In this document: one piece after another, positions 18,823 through 27,553 of the stretch
How the letters are laid out: the number at the start of each line of letters is the position of its first letter
How positions within the stretch are numbered: position 1 is the first letter of the stretch
From: JBBRDU01 sp038230335
GTDB lineage: Bacteria; Verrucomicrobiota; Verrucomicrobiia; Chthoniobacterales; UBA10450
Reading direction: 5' to 3'
Length of the DNA: 64,000 bases
Assembly (NCBI GenBank): GCA_038230335.1
Contig: JBBRNL010000002.1
Span: forward strand, 310,001 to 374,000
Program-made: the position numbers and the translations under genes
The notes under the pieces: generated by a model
What the model saw: only the letters and a program-made list of their open reading frames with translations
What the model was told of the DNA's origin: nothing
Databases searched by the model: none

Positions 18823-20871
18823 TCAGTCGTTCAGCCTGTAGATGAATATGGAATACCCGATCTGATCAACGAAGGTGGCGTGATCGAATATTTCCTTCCA
18901 CAAATCATGCGTCGGTTTCCCCAGATAGACGCCTGAAAGATTCGTCACGCTGACCGCGATATACTGACCAGACCGGAGATCACCCAGGAATTTCTGCGCG
19001 GCGTCGCCGGGCTTTCCTTCGGCTTCAAGTTGATCGTAATCGGAACGTTCAAAGGCATAACCACCGAGCACTTTGGGCACGCTCCAATGCCGGATGCCGT
19101 AAAAGGCCGGATCGGCCATACCGAAATAGGAGAGCCAGACAGGCCCTTCAATCTTGTGGTCGTCCAACCAATATCGCAGGTTCTTCAGCTCCTGACCCCA
19201 GTCGAGATTTGAATCGACCAGGACTTTGTAACCATGGCGCGGCCCGCCGACGAACTCATTGAAGTAGGCCAGATAGTGCGGGTGAATTGTTTGCGGTCTG
19301 GCCAGGGGTGAAAAAACGAATTGGGAACTGATCACGACGGCGGCGATGGCCAGAGCGGCGGTCAGTTGGCGCGGAAGAATCGACATGCGCCGCCATTCCA
19401 CGGCCAGGATTCCACAGAGCAAATAGAGGAAAGGATAAAGCGGTAGGATGTGCCGGTGTCCGATGTTGAGGTGCGTCGCAATGGAAGCGAAAAGGTAAAC
19501 AGCGATGGGGATGAAGATGAAAATAAATGTCCCGCGCGGACGCCGGATGAGAGCCACGATTACGGCGGCCGCTATGGCGAGGAGTGCCGGGAGAGGGGTT
19601 TTGATCAGGAACGTCCACAGAAAGTAGCTGCGAAATCCAAGATTGGAATATTGACCGAAGAGGAACGACCCGCGCAGGACTGATTTCATTTCGGTATGCG
19701 CCAGTCCATAGAGATAGGCTTCCGGCAGGACTCGATGATCGCGTGCAAAGAGGATTGCCTGGCCGATCACGGTCAAAGGACGACTTTCCATCGAATCACT
19801 GACGCGGCGTTCGAAATCCGCTCGTTGCTCAGGGGGAATGCCCTCCGGCCGCGATTTCAATTCTGTCTTTAAGGCAGCTGCCCGATAAAGGGATGCTTCC
19901 ATCGGCCAAGCGGCCGCATTGGTTTCATTGGCAGCGGAATATCTGAAACTGTAGGACGCCCATAGCGCGAGGTAAGTCGTCAGGAAAGCGAGCAGTAGCA
20001 GACCGAGAAATAACGTGCCTTTGCCCGCCAAGGTCGTTAGTTCGCACGTCTTTAGCATCAAGGGCGTGCGCGAAAAAACCGCCGCTAGAGCGACGACGCA
20101 AAGCATCGGAATCAAAAGGATCGCAGAAAATTTCGTGACAAAGGCAAGTGCAAAACAGGTGACAAAAAGCGCGAGGTCGATCGCGCGAGAGTGACCAAGG
20201 ACGCGCCAGAGGAAGAACATGGTCGCGAAGATAAACAAGCTTTCGCCCACATCGGTGGTGATCAATCCGCTGTGCGCGATAAAATTTGGATCGAAGCACA
20301 GAAGTGCGCTTGAGAATACGGCGCCGGCCATGCCAAACATCGCCCGCGACCACAGATAGAGCAGGACGAGCAGCGCGAGCCCGAGCAGCATGACTGCCAT
20401 GCGACCGTGGAAGACTAGATCGTCAGCATTGTTGTGAAAGTCGTCGCTGGCCAGCTGCGTTGCTGGCGAAACTGTGCCTGCGTCTGTCATCTTGTCGTTT
20501 CGGACGCTGTAGAGGAACGCATGACCGAAGGGCCACTGCGCATCGATTTGGGTGAGCGCCGCGGTCCACGCTCTACGGATGGCAGCGTCACCGTCCAGGA
20601 TGCTGCCGTTGCTTGCGGCAGGCGCGTCCAGTGTGGTCGGCCAGACGTGATCCCAAAGAAGGGGCAGGGCTGCCAGTTTTTTTACGAAGGGCGGATGCTC
20701 AGGATTCAAACGGAAATCGTGCCAGCGTAGATAACTGTATCCGGCCGGGAGGTGCGACGTTTCGTCGAAGGTGGGCGAACTCGACCGCGCGAAGGAGATA
20801 ACGAGGGCGCCGAAGGTGCAGCAGAGAATCAGAAGGACAACCGATTCACAGAAGTAGTTTCGAAACCTCAT
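18823..20871 (-). CDS. GT39/ArnT-like membrane glycosyltransferase
   Basis: A 682-residue GT-C protein. After the first helix it has SPTFDETSHLPAGYSYL, the FDE acidic motif of PMT/ArnT enzymes, then NPEHPPFVKKLAALPL, another family hallmark. At least ten further helices follow, and a soluble C-terminal domain begins near NLDWGQELKNLRYWL. The start is the ATG at 20871, which overlaps the upstream gene's stop as ATGA. An in-frame extension to 21027 lies wholly within the neighbour and is rejected. It probably transfers a lipid-linked sugar on the periplasmic side. It is convergent with TMTC copy 2, with 5 bp between stops. Confidence 0.82.
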   Translation of the reverse strand: MRFRNYFCESVVLLILCCTFGALVISFARSSSPTFDETSHLPAGYSYLRWHDFRLNPEHPPFVKKLAALPLLWDHVWPTTLDAPAASNGSILDGDAAIRRAWTAALTQIDAQWPFGHAFLYSVRNDKMTDAGTVSPATQLASDDFHNNADDLVFHGRMAVMLLGLALLVLLYLWSRAMFGMAGAVFSSALLCFDPNFIAHSGLITTDVGESLFIFATMFFLWRVLGHSRAIDLALFVTCFALAFVTKFSAILLIPMLCVVALAAVFSRTPLMLKTCELTTLAGKGTLFLGLLLLAFLTTYLALWASYSFRYSAANETNAAAWPMEASLYRAAALKTELKSRPEGIPPEQRADFERRVSDSMESRPLTVIGQAILFARDHRVLPEAYLYGLAHTEMKSVLRGSFLFGQYSNLGFRSYFLWTFLIKTPLPALLAIAAAVIVALIRRPRGTFIFIFIPIAVYLFASIATHLNIGHRHILPLYPFLYLLCGILAVEWRRMSILPRQLTAALAIAAVVISSQFVFSPLARPQTIHPHYLAYFNEFVGGPRHGYKVLVDSNLDWGQELKNLRYWLDDHKIEGPVWLSYFGMADPAFYGIRHWSVPKVLGGYAFERSDYDQLEAEGKPGDAAQKFLGDLRSGQYIAVSVTNLSGVYLGKPTHDLWKEIFDHATFVDQIGYSIFIYRLND

Positions 20872-23081
20872 AACTCCCGGGCGGACCGCGTCTCCATCAT
20901 TTTGGAGTCGATCTGACGCGCAATTCGAACGGCCAACCAACCAAGTGCGCCGCACCCGAAAAGCAAAGGGGCGAGACTCCATCGGCTCTCCGGAAAGAAG
21001 AGTTCTCCGAAATTGAATGAGTTCCATCGCGCTTCACTGGATGAGGCTGGAAACAGCCGCCCCATCCATCCTTCGTAAGCTCCCATCGAGTTGGCTGAGA
21101 CCGGCCCTTTAACGGCGGTGAGGGTTGTCGCGGCGAGTCCATACGGCGGATCGGCTGTTCCTGTGCTGGAAAGGAGCACGAGTGGCGCCGGTTCGCCGCT
21201 GGCAATTTGATGAGCGACATATTGACGGAACTGCTCGATCTGCTGATCGCGCTCCGTTGGGCTTAGATCCTTTTGTTGCAGCTGGTGCGCAAAATATTCG
21301 ATCGCACTGGCCTCCATCTCGCGAAAGAACGGGCCGGCTCGGCCGGTCCAGAAAAGAGGCGCCTCGTACTGGGTGAGGGGATTGTACTGCCACGCAGGCT
21401 TTCCGCGGACGGTGAGCGCGGTGCCGACCGGTGATTGTGGATCAACCGTCGTTGTTAGAAGCATGACCGCCAGCGAGAGGGCCGCGAATGTGCAAGTCGT
21501 CTTGAAAAAGCGGATGAAGGCAAACACGGTCGGCAGCGCGAGGAACGGCACGGCGGGAGCAAGATATCGGGGGACTGTCGTCCAGCCGCCGGCCCAGGCG
21601 TTAAAACTCATGTTGAACAAAAGGACAAAGATCACACTGCTGAGGATTAACCATGCCTCGGCCCGCCCGCTCCGCGATCTGAAGAGAACAACCAATCCAT
21701 GGATGCCGGCAAGCAGGATCGGGGCGCTGAAAAAGAGGCCGCGAAACGGCGAAATCAGGATCGCCATGAGAACGTCCCATCGCGGAGATACAAGGACACT
21801 GAGAGCGGCCGTCGCGCCTCCGCTGAACTGCGGATTTTGATGGCTGTAATTGGTGGTGAATGGCGTCGCGAAACAAAAGGCGTTGTAGCAGCAGATGGCG
21901 ATGAATGGCCCGAGCAGGCCGAGGCCGAACCAGAGTAAACCATCTTTTCGGCGTCCGGCTAAGGCGACGTAGAGAGCGAGGAATATGACGATGACGGCAA
22001 TGATGTAGTTCGTGATCGCAGCACATCCCGCGAATAATCCGCCGAGGTAGAGAGAAAAAACTGTTTGGCGAGCGGAGAGTTGACTTGAAAAGACCGTCGA
22101 ACCGAAATCGCGCGTGCGACGCAGGAAAAAGATGGATGCGAGCAATGCGACCGTGACGAGGTTGTGTTCGTACAGCATGGTTCCGTAGGGGAAAAACATC
22201 GTGCCCAAGGCGAACGCGATGGTCGCAAAAGCACTCGCTAAGGTTCGGCCACCGGAAAGGGAGAGAGTTAAGGCAAAGAAGACAACCACGCCCAAGGCCG
22301 AGAACAGACCCACGCTGAAAACTGAGGTCAGCCATGCGTTGCGGGTTAGCGTCCACCACTCGTCGGGATCTGCTCCGAACGCGCGTTCGAGATGGTAAAT
22401 CAGGAAGTAGGCGGGTAGCGCGGCAAAGGACGTGCCGGGCGCCTTGTTCGGATGAAAATGGCCGCCGTAAAAGGCCACGTCCCCACTCACAGCGACTTCG
22501 CCGATGCCGACAAAGCCAACGTCCGGGGGCTCGGCGTCGTCCGTCACGTTTATTTTGTTGGCGATGGTGCGTCCAAGCTCATCCAGCACGCACTCCGCTG
22601 TGACTACATTGCTCTCACGCAAATCGCCGAGAGCCAGCGCGGTCGAACCACGTCTGATTTCGGTCGCGGGTGTCAGGACCACGGGGACTTCCGCCGGCGC
22701 CCCCTTGGTGACTTGAAGACGCAATGAATTCGAAGCGCCGTCGAGGGCGCGGATCGCCCCCACCACCTGGCCGTTGACGGGCAGGCTGTGCCCGTTTGAA
22801 TCTCCCCACAACAACACCCTGGTTTTACCTCCGTCGACAAACTTTCCATCATGAACCGGCGTGCGCCGCAACTTCGCGCCGTCCGGAGATCTTTGATAAA
22901 TCAAAAATGAATCAATCCACGGATGACCTTCTTCGACGAGAGCTCGAACCATGGCGAAACGACTGTTCTGGTTCCAACCGCCTCCCTGATGGAAGTAAGC
23001 GAAGGCGAAAAAGGCCAGCGTGAATAGCAGCACATGCAGTCGCCATTTCTTTTTGCACGTTTGAATGGAATCAAGAAACAC
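20868..23081 (-). CDS. Large membrane protein, probable GT-C glycosyltransferase
   Basis: A 737-residue protein: one N-terminal helix, a soluble loop domain (about 60-205) containing GGGWNQNSRFAMVRAL, then GDVAFYGGHFHPNKAPGTSF (about 200-220), at least nine helices, and a last helix near the C-terminus. The NQNSRF and KAPG motifs are characteristic of a family of uncharacterised bacterial GT39-like membrane proteins. It is coupled to the downstream gene by an ATGA overlap and is divergent from TMTC copy 3 across only about 60 bp. Function is inferred as lipid-linked glycan transfer or processing. The inserted loop domain is larger than in classical ArnT. Confidence 0.65.
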   Translation of the reverse strand: MFLDSIQTCKKKWRLHVLLFTLAFFAFAYFHQGGGWNQNSRFAMVRALVEEGHPWIDSFLIYQRSPDGAKLRRTPVHDGKFVDGGKTRVLLWGDSNGHSLPVNGQVVGAIRALDGASNSLRLQVTKGAPAEVPVVLTPATEIRRGSTALALGDLRESNVVTAECVLDELGRTIANKINVTDDAEPPDVGFVGIGEVAVSGDVAFYGGHFHPNKAPGTSFAALPAYFLIYHLERAFGADPDEWWTLTRNAWLTSVFSVGLFSALGVVVFFALTLSLSGGRTLASAFATIAFALGTMFFPYGTMLYEHNLVTVALLASIFFLRRTRDFGSTVFSSQLSARQTVFSLYLGGLFAGCAAITNYIIAVIVIFLALYVALAGRRKDGLLWFGLGLLGPFIAICCYNAFCFATPFTTNYSHQNPQFSGGATAALSVLVSPRWDVLMAILISPFRGLFFSAPILLAGIHGLVVLFRSRSGRAEAWLILSSVIFVLLFNMSFNAWAGGWTTVPRYLAPAVPFLALPTVFAFIRFFKTTCTFAALSLAVMLLTTTVDPQSPVGTALTVRGKPAWQYNPLTQYEAPLFWTGRAGPFFREMEASAIEYFAHQLQQKDLSPTERDQQIEQFRQYVAHQIASGEPAPLVLLSSTGTADPPYGLAATTLTAVKGPVSANSMGAYEGWMGRLFPASSSEARWNSFNFGELFFPESRWSLAPLLFGCGALGWLAVRIARQIDSKMMETRSAREL

Positions 23082-23142
23082 AGGAGAAGAAAGTTAAACG
23101 GTTATTGTTGTCCCGGCACAAGCTTGGTGATTTCCTTTCCCT

Positions 23143-25158
23143 ATTAACTCCCGCTCCACATCCCGAATCAAACGTCGCTTTCCCTGGCCTTCCGTCGGGG
23201 TCTGTTTCGGTCTGGTCGGCCTGACCTGGCTGATCTTCGCGCAGACCCTGAGCCATGATTTCGTAAACTACGATGATCGAGTTTATGTACTGCAAAATCA
23301 GCAGATCAGGAGCGGCCTAACGGTTCCAAGTGTCGGGTGGGCGTTTGGTCACGAGCACGCAGGCAACTGGCATCCCCTGACTACGCTCTCGCACATGCTG
23401 GACGTCCAGATGTTTGGACTGGCCGCGGGAGGCCATCATTTTACCAATGTTCTGCTCCACTCCATCGCGGTGATTTTGCTGTTTCTTCTATTGCGCCAAG
23501 TGACGGGCGCCTTCTGGGCGAGTGCATTTGTCGCCGCGATTTTTGCGATTCATCCACTTCGAGCCGAGTCGGTCGCGTGGGTGGCCGAGCGAAAAGATGT
23601 GCTAAGCGCCGTCTTTTTTATGCTCACACTGGGCGCCTACGTCAGGTATGCGCGCGAACGGAGTGTGCGTCGCTACATCGTGACCGCTTTGCTGCTGGCT
23701 TGCGGCTTGATGTCCAAACCGATGCTCGTGACGGTGCCGTTCGTTTTGATCCTGCTCGATTACTGGCCGCTCCAACGATTTGCCAATTTTCAAGGACTGT
23801 GGCGAATGTTCGTGGAGAAGATTCCGTTGATTCTTATCTCCGTTCCGACTTCGATCGCAACCTTCCTTATTCAGAAGCGGTCGTCCGGTGCTATCGCGCC
23901 CCTGCCATTCGCCTGGCGACTTGAGAACGCCGTCGTGAGCTTCGTCACCTACATGTGGGAGATGGTTTGGCCGGTGAATCTCGCCGTGTTTTATCCGCAC
24001 CCGGAAGATCACCTGGCCATTTGGCAGGTCGCGCTGACTGCGTTGGTCCTGCTCGCAATCACGCTGCTCGTTTTCGCTCTGCGCGCGGCCCAGCCGTACC
24101 TGCTGGTGGGATGGCTTTGGTACGTGGTGATGTTACTGCCTGTCATTGGCATTGTGCAGGTGGGACTACAGGGACACGCCGATCGCTACACCTATTTGCC
24201 GCAGATCGGACTTTACCTGGCGGCTATCTGGCTTCTGGCAGATCTGACGGGAGCACTGCGTTTCGGGCGGCCAATGGTTGGAGCGACCGCGGTCGCGGTC
24301 GTCGCGCTTCTGAGCGCATGCGCATGGAAACAGGTGGCTTACTGGAAAGATAGTGAAACGCTGTGGAGACGCGCGCTTGCCGTGACGCGGGATAATGATG
24401 TGGCGCAGACGAACCTCGGAATGATCCTGGCCGAAGGCGGCCGTGTGGAAGAGGGAATTCAGCACCTGCAGGAGGCGCTGGCCATCCGGTCGGGAGATCT
24501 TCATCCGCATTACACACTGAGTCTGGCGTTGATTCACAGCGATCTCGGTTACGCCCTCGCGCGCAAAGGAGCTTTGGACGAGGCGATCACGCACTTACGC
24601 ACTGCGGTGGGCCTTCAACCTAACTACGCCGATGCGCACTACAATCTCGGCACCGCGCTCTCGCAGCAGGGTCAAATCCGTGAAGCGCTTGAAGAATATC
24701 GCAAGACTTTGGAGTTGCGGCCGACCGACGCCGAGGCGCACACGAGTTTTGGTAACGCGCTCGCGCAGGAAGGTTTCATATCCGACGCGATGGCACAATA
24801 CGAGGCCGCTGTGCGGTTGGCTCCGGATTCCGTTCTGCCGCGCAACAATCTTGCCTGGATACTGTCCGCCTCACCGGAGGCCTCCGTGCGGAACGGTGCA
24901 AAGGCCGTCGAATTGGCGCAGCAGGCCGTCGATTACTCCGGAGGAGAAAATCCGCTCTTCCTGCGCACACTGGCCGCGGCCTACGCGGAGATGGGCCGCT
25001 TCACTGATGCCGTTCAAATAGCTGAGCGCGCGCTTGGTGTGGCGGAGAGGAGCAATAATTCTGCGGGCGCGCGCGTATTGCAGAAGGATCTTGATCTTTA
25101 TCGCGCGCCTGCGCCGTTACGCGACTCGACTTTGACTAATGCGCCGTCCAATAAATAA
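23143..25158 (+). CDS. TMTC-like membrane protein with TPR repeats (copy 3), apparent ATT start
   Basis: Homology to the other three copies extends upstream of the first ATG (23395) through VGLTWLIFAQTLSHDFVNYDD, NQQIRSGL and WAFGHEHAGNWHPLTTLSH. The frame is open only from 23131, after an in-frame TGA at 23128-23130. No ATG, GTG or TTG precedes the conserved helix, so the best start is ATT at 23143 (671 residues) or another non-canonical codon. Starting at 23395 would delete helix 1 and the catalytic NYDD motif. Otherwise it carries VESVAWVAERKDVLS, the longest TPR array of the four copies (about residues 425-630), and the tail LYRAPAPLRDSTLTN. It overlaps copy 4 by 20 bp. Confidence 0.72.
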   Translation: MNSRSTSRIKRRFPWPSVGVCFGLVGLTWLIFAQTLSHDFVNYDDRVYVLQNQQIRSGLTVPSVGWAFGHEHAGNWHPLTTLSHMLDVQMFGLAAGGHHFTNVLLHSIAVILLFLLLRQVTGAFWASAFVAAIFAIHPLRAESVAWVAERKDVLSAVFFMLTLGAYVRYARERSVRRYIVTALLLACGLMSKPMLVTVPFVLILLDYWPLQRFANFQGLWRMFVEKIPLILISVPTSIATFLIQKRSSGAIAPLPFAWRLENAVVSFVTYMWEMVWPVNLAVFYPHPEDHLAIWQVALTALVLLAITLLVFALRAAQPYLLVGWLWYVVMLLPVIGIVQVGLQGHADRYTYLPQIGLYLAAIWLLADLTGALRFGRPMVGATAVAVVALLSACAWKQVAYWKDSETLWRRALAVTRDNDVAQTNLGMILAEGGRVEEGIQHLQEALAIRSGDLHPHYTLSLALIHSDLGYALARKGALDEAITHLRTAVGLQPNYADAHYNLGTALSQQGQIREALEEYRKTLELRPTDAEAHTSFGNALAQEGFISDAMAQYEAAVRLAPDSVLPRNNLAWILSASPEASVRNGAKAVELAQQAVDYSGGENPLFLRTLAAAYAEMGRFTDAVQIAERALGVAERSNNSAGARVLQKDLDLYRAPAPLRDSTLTNAPSNK

Positions 25159-26929
25159 TAATCGGCTTCTCACGGTGGCGGTTTGTGCGGCGTTGGTGGC
25201 ACTGATCTGGATCGTTTTCGGCCAGACCCGGGATTATCCGTTTGTTAATTACGACGACCCTGGCTACGTCGCTGAAAATCCCGCTATCGCCGGCGGACTG
25301 AATGCGCACGCAGTGGCGTGGGCTTTCACGCATGTTCATGGGGGGAACTGGCATCCGCTCACCACGCTCTCGCACATGCTTGATGCGCAGATCTTCGGGA
25401 TGAATGCCGGCCGTCATCACCTTATGAACGTTCTCTTGCATACGCTCGCCGCGGTCCTGCTCTTTCTCGTGCTGCGGGCGATGACCGGCGCTTTCTGGCC
25501 GAGCGCGTTCGTCGGAGCCGTTTTCGCGATCCATCCATTGCGAGTGGAATCGGTGGTCTGGATCTCCGAGCGCAAGGATGTGCTCAGTGCCGTCTTTTGC
25601 ATGCTCATCCTGGCAGCTTATCTGCGATATGTTTGCAAGGCATCGACCGGCCGTTACCTCGTGGTCGCGATTGTCTTCGCTCTGGGGCTCATGTCGAAAC
25701 CGATGCTCGTGACCCTGCCTTTTATCCTTCTTCTTCTGGATTATTGGCCGCTGCAACGAACCCGACGGTTCGACACAGCGAATCCCTCTATCGGCGGAAC
25801 AGACAAGCGAAACTGGCCGAAATTAGTCATCGAGAAAATTCCACTCTTCATTCTTTCTGCTGCGTCCTGCGTCGCGACCATCCTGGCACAGGGGGGAGCG
25901 CTTGGCTCGGTCGAAGCGATGCCGGTCTGGTCGCGAATCGCGAACGCCCTCGTTTCCTGTGTCATTTATATCCGGCAGATGTTCTGGCCGACGAACCTCG
26001 CTGTTCTCTATCCGCATCCGGAAGGCCAGCTTCCCATCTGGCAGCCGATCGCGGCCGCCCTCCTTCTCGTCGCCATCACTTATTGCGTGTTCGTTGGGCG
26101 AAAACGATTCCCGTATTTGTTCGTCGGTTGGCTCTGGTATTTCGTGATGCTGGTGCCGATTCTTGGCATCGTTCAGGTGGGGTTGCAGGGGCATGCCGAT
26201 CGTTTCACCTACCTCCCGCAGATAGGGATTTACTTGATCGTCGCGTGGGGCCTGTTCGACTTGTCGGCGCGGTGGCCTTTCCGCCAACTGATTCTGGCGA
26301 CCGGCGCCGTAATCGTGAGTGTTGCGCTCGCCTGGACCGCGCGCAGCCAGACAATGTATTGGCGCGACAGTGAATTGCTCTGGTCGCACACGCTTGCGGT
26401 CACGGCGAATAACGACGTGGCGCATGCCAACTATTCTGAGCTGCTCCTGCGCCGGAAGCACTTTCCAGAAGCCATCGTTCAGGCGCAAGCGGCGATTAAA
26501 ATTCGCCCGGACAACGCGCAAGCCTGCAACAATCTGGGCGCCGCTTACCTGAGAACCGGACAGGTCCGACCGGCGATCACCTATTTACAGAGAAGTTTGC
26601 AACTAAGACCGGAAGGCGTAAATGCCGCCTCCAGTCTGGCGTGGATTCTGGCCACCTGTCCGGACGAGTCCAGCCGTAATGGAGACAAAGCCGTCGATCT
26701 TGCTGAAGGCTCCGTGGCGCGAGGTGATCGAAACAACCCGTTCCTCCTTCACACCCTGGCAGCCGCCTACGCGGAAGCGCGGCGATACCCCGAAGCGCTG
26801 AACACAGCGGACGAAGCCTTGCGACTCGCAAACGAGAAAGGCCATACCGGCCTGGCCGAAGAGTTGCAATTGAACCTTACGAACTATCGGAACAACCTCC
26901 CGCTGCGCGATCAGACCCTCGGCCGTTGA
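25139..26929 (+). CDS. TMTC-like membrane protein with TPR repeats (copy 4)
   Basis: A 596-residue paralogue with VNYDDPGYVAENPAI, GNWHPLTTLSHMLDAQIFGM, HPLRVESVVWISERKDVLS and a short TPR region (about 415-560). The ATG at 25139 lies inside the end of copy 3, with no clear ribosome-binding site, so translation may be coupled. The tail NYRNNLPLRDQTL resembles the shared PLRDxSL motif. The gene closes the membrane-glycosyltransferase block. Predicted role as for the other copies: transfer of a polyprenyl-linked sugar to secreted protein, with TPRs for acceptor binding. Confidence 0.78.
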   Translation: MRRPINNNRLLTVAVCAALVALIWIVFGQTRDYPFVNYDDPGYVAENPAIAGGLNAHAVAWAFTHVHGGNWHPLTTLSHMLDAQIFGMNAGRHHLMNVLLHTLAAVLLFLVLRAMTGAFWPSAFVGAVFAIHPLRVESVVWISERKDVLSAVFCMLILAAYLRYVCKASTGRYLVVAIVFALGLMSKPMLVTLPFILLLLDYWPLQRTRRFDTANPSIGGTDKRNWPKLVIEKIPLFILSAASCVATILAQGGALGSVEAMPVWSRIANALVSCVIYIRQMFWPTNLAVLYPHPEGQLPIWQPIAAALLLVAITYCVFVGRKRFPYLFVGWLWYFVMLVPILGIVQVGLQGHADRFTYLPQIGIYLIVAWGLFDLSARWPFRQLILATGAVIVSVALAWTARSQTMYWRDSELLWSHTLAVTANNDVAHANYSELLLRRKHFPEAIVQAQAAIKIRPDNAQACNNLGAAYLRTGQVRPAITYLQRSLQLRPEGVNAASSLAWILATCPDESSRNGDKAVDLAEGSVARGDRNNPFLLHTLAAAYAEARRYPEALNTADEALRLANEKGHTGLAEELQLNLTNYRNNLPLRDQTLGR

Positions 26930-26972
26930 AGATGGAAATGTGCCGCGAGCGATCGCGATTTTAGCCGGTAAT

Positions 26973-27548
26973 TCACGGAGAGACTTCGTCGTCCGTCGTC
27001 CACAAGATGCCATCGGGCCCGGCCGAGCGAACTTCCATGTCGGTGCGGGCCAGTTGATGAAAAAAGTAAGGATGATTCCAGCGGTCGATCAGCTGGCCGT
27101 CTCTATCCAATTTCATCTGTGCATCGCTAAACTGCACGCCACGCGGATTGCCGCCGAGAAGAGCTTTGGTTACTTCGGCATTGTTCCCGATGGGATTTTC
27201 ACCCAGCCGGGCGCGGTAGTCGCGCAGCATTCCTTTCACCGCGAGCAACGCGGTGTCGCTCGCGCCGGTCTGTCGTTGCCTTGCGTCGCCCGTCGCGAAA
27301 TTCGGAGCGCTCTGCGATTGGGTGTTAGTGAGGATGCCGCTTTGCCGATCGATGGAGGGAACGGCAGCCGGTAACATCGGCGCGGGTTGTGAATTGCTTG
27401 CACCCAACCCTGAACCTCCAGCTTGCGTGGACGGGTTTGACGTTCGGTTCGATTGTTTGAGATCCGTCGGGCGCGGGGAGAATCTAAACGCGAAAACGAC
27501 GACCAGCGCGCAGATCGTGATCACCGCAATCCAAACCGTCCGGTTCAT
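26973..27548 (-). CDS. Membrane-anchored protein with GspG-like C-terminal segment
   Basis: A 191-residue protein with one N-terminal helix (TVWIAVITICALVVVFAF), a low-complexity Ser/Pro/Gln linker (about 30-95) and a compact C-terminal domain. The end QLIDRWNHPYFFHQLA...EVRSAGPDGILWTTDDE resembles the major pseudopilin GspG C-terminus, which includes a DxWxxPxxY motif and a Ca-binding SxGxDGxxGTxDD stretch. The N-terminus lacks the G/FxxxE prepilin peptidase motif, so it is probably not a true pilin. It is 5 bp downstream of the DUF1501 gene on the same strand and likely in one operon with it and the DUF1800 gene. Confidence 0.7.
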   Translation of the reverse strand: MNRTVWIAVITICALVVVFAFRFSPRPTDLKQSNRTSNPSTQAGGSGLGASNSQPAPMLPAAVPSIDRQSGILTNTQSQSAPNFATGDARQRQTGASDTALLAVKGMLRDYRARLGENPIGNNAEVTKALLGGNPRGVQFSDAQMKLDRDGQLIDRWNHPYFFHQLARTDMEVRSAGPDGILWTTDDEVSP

Positions 27549-27553
27549 TTGAA

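Noticed and set aside
20872..21027. Upstream extension of the GT39-like gene
   Set aside because: It lies wholly inside the preceding gene and has no membrane or family similarity; the ATGA overlap at 20871 is the better start.
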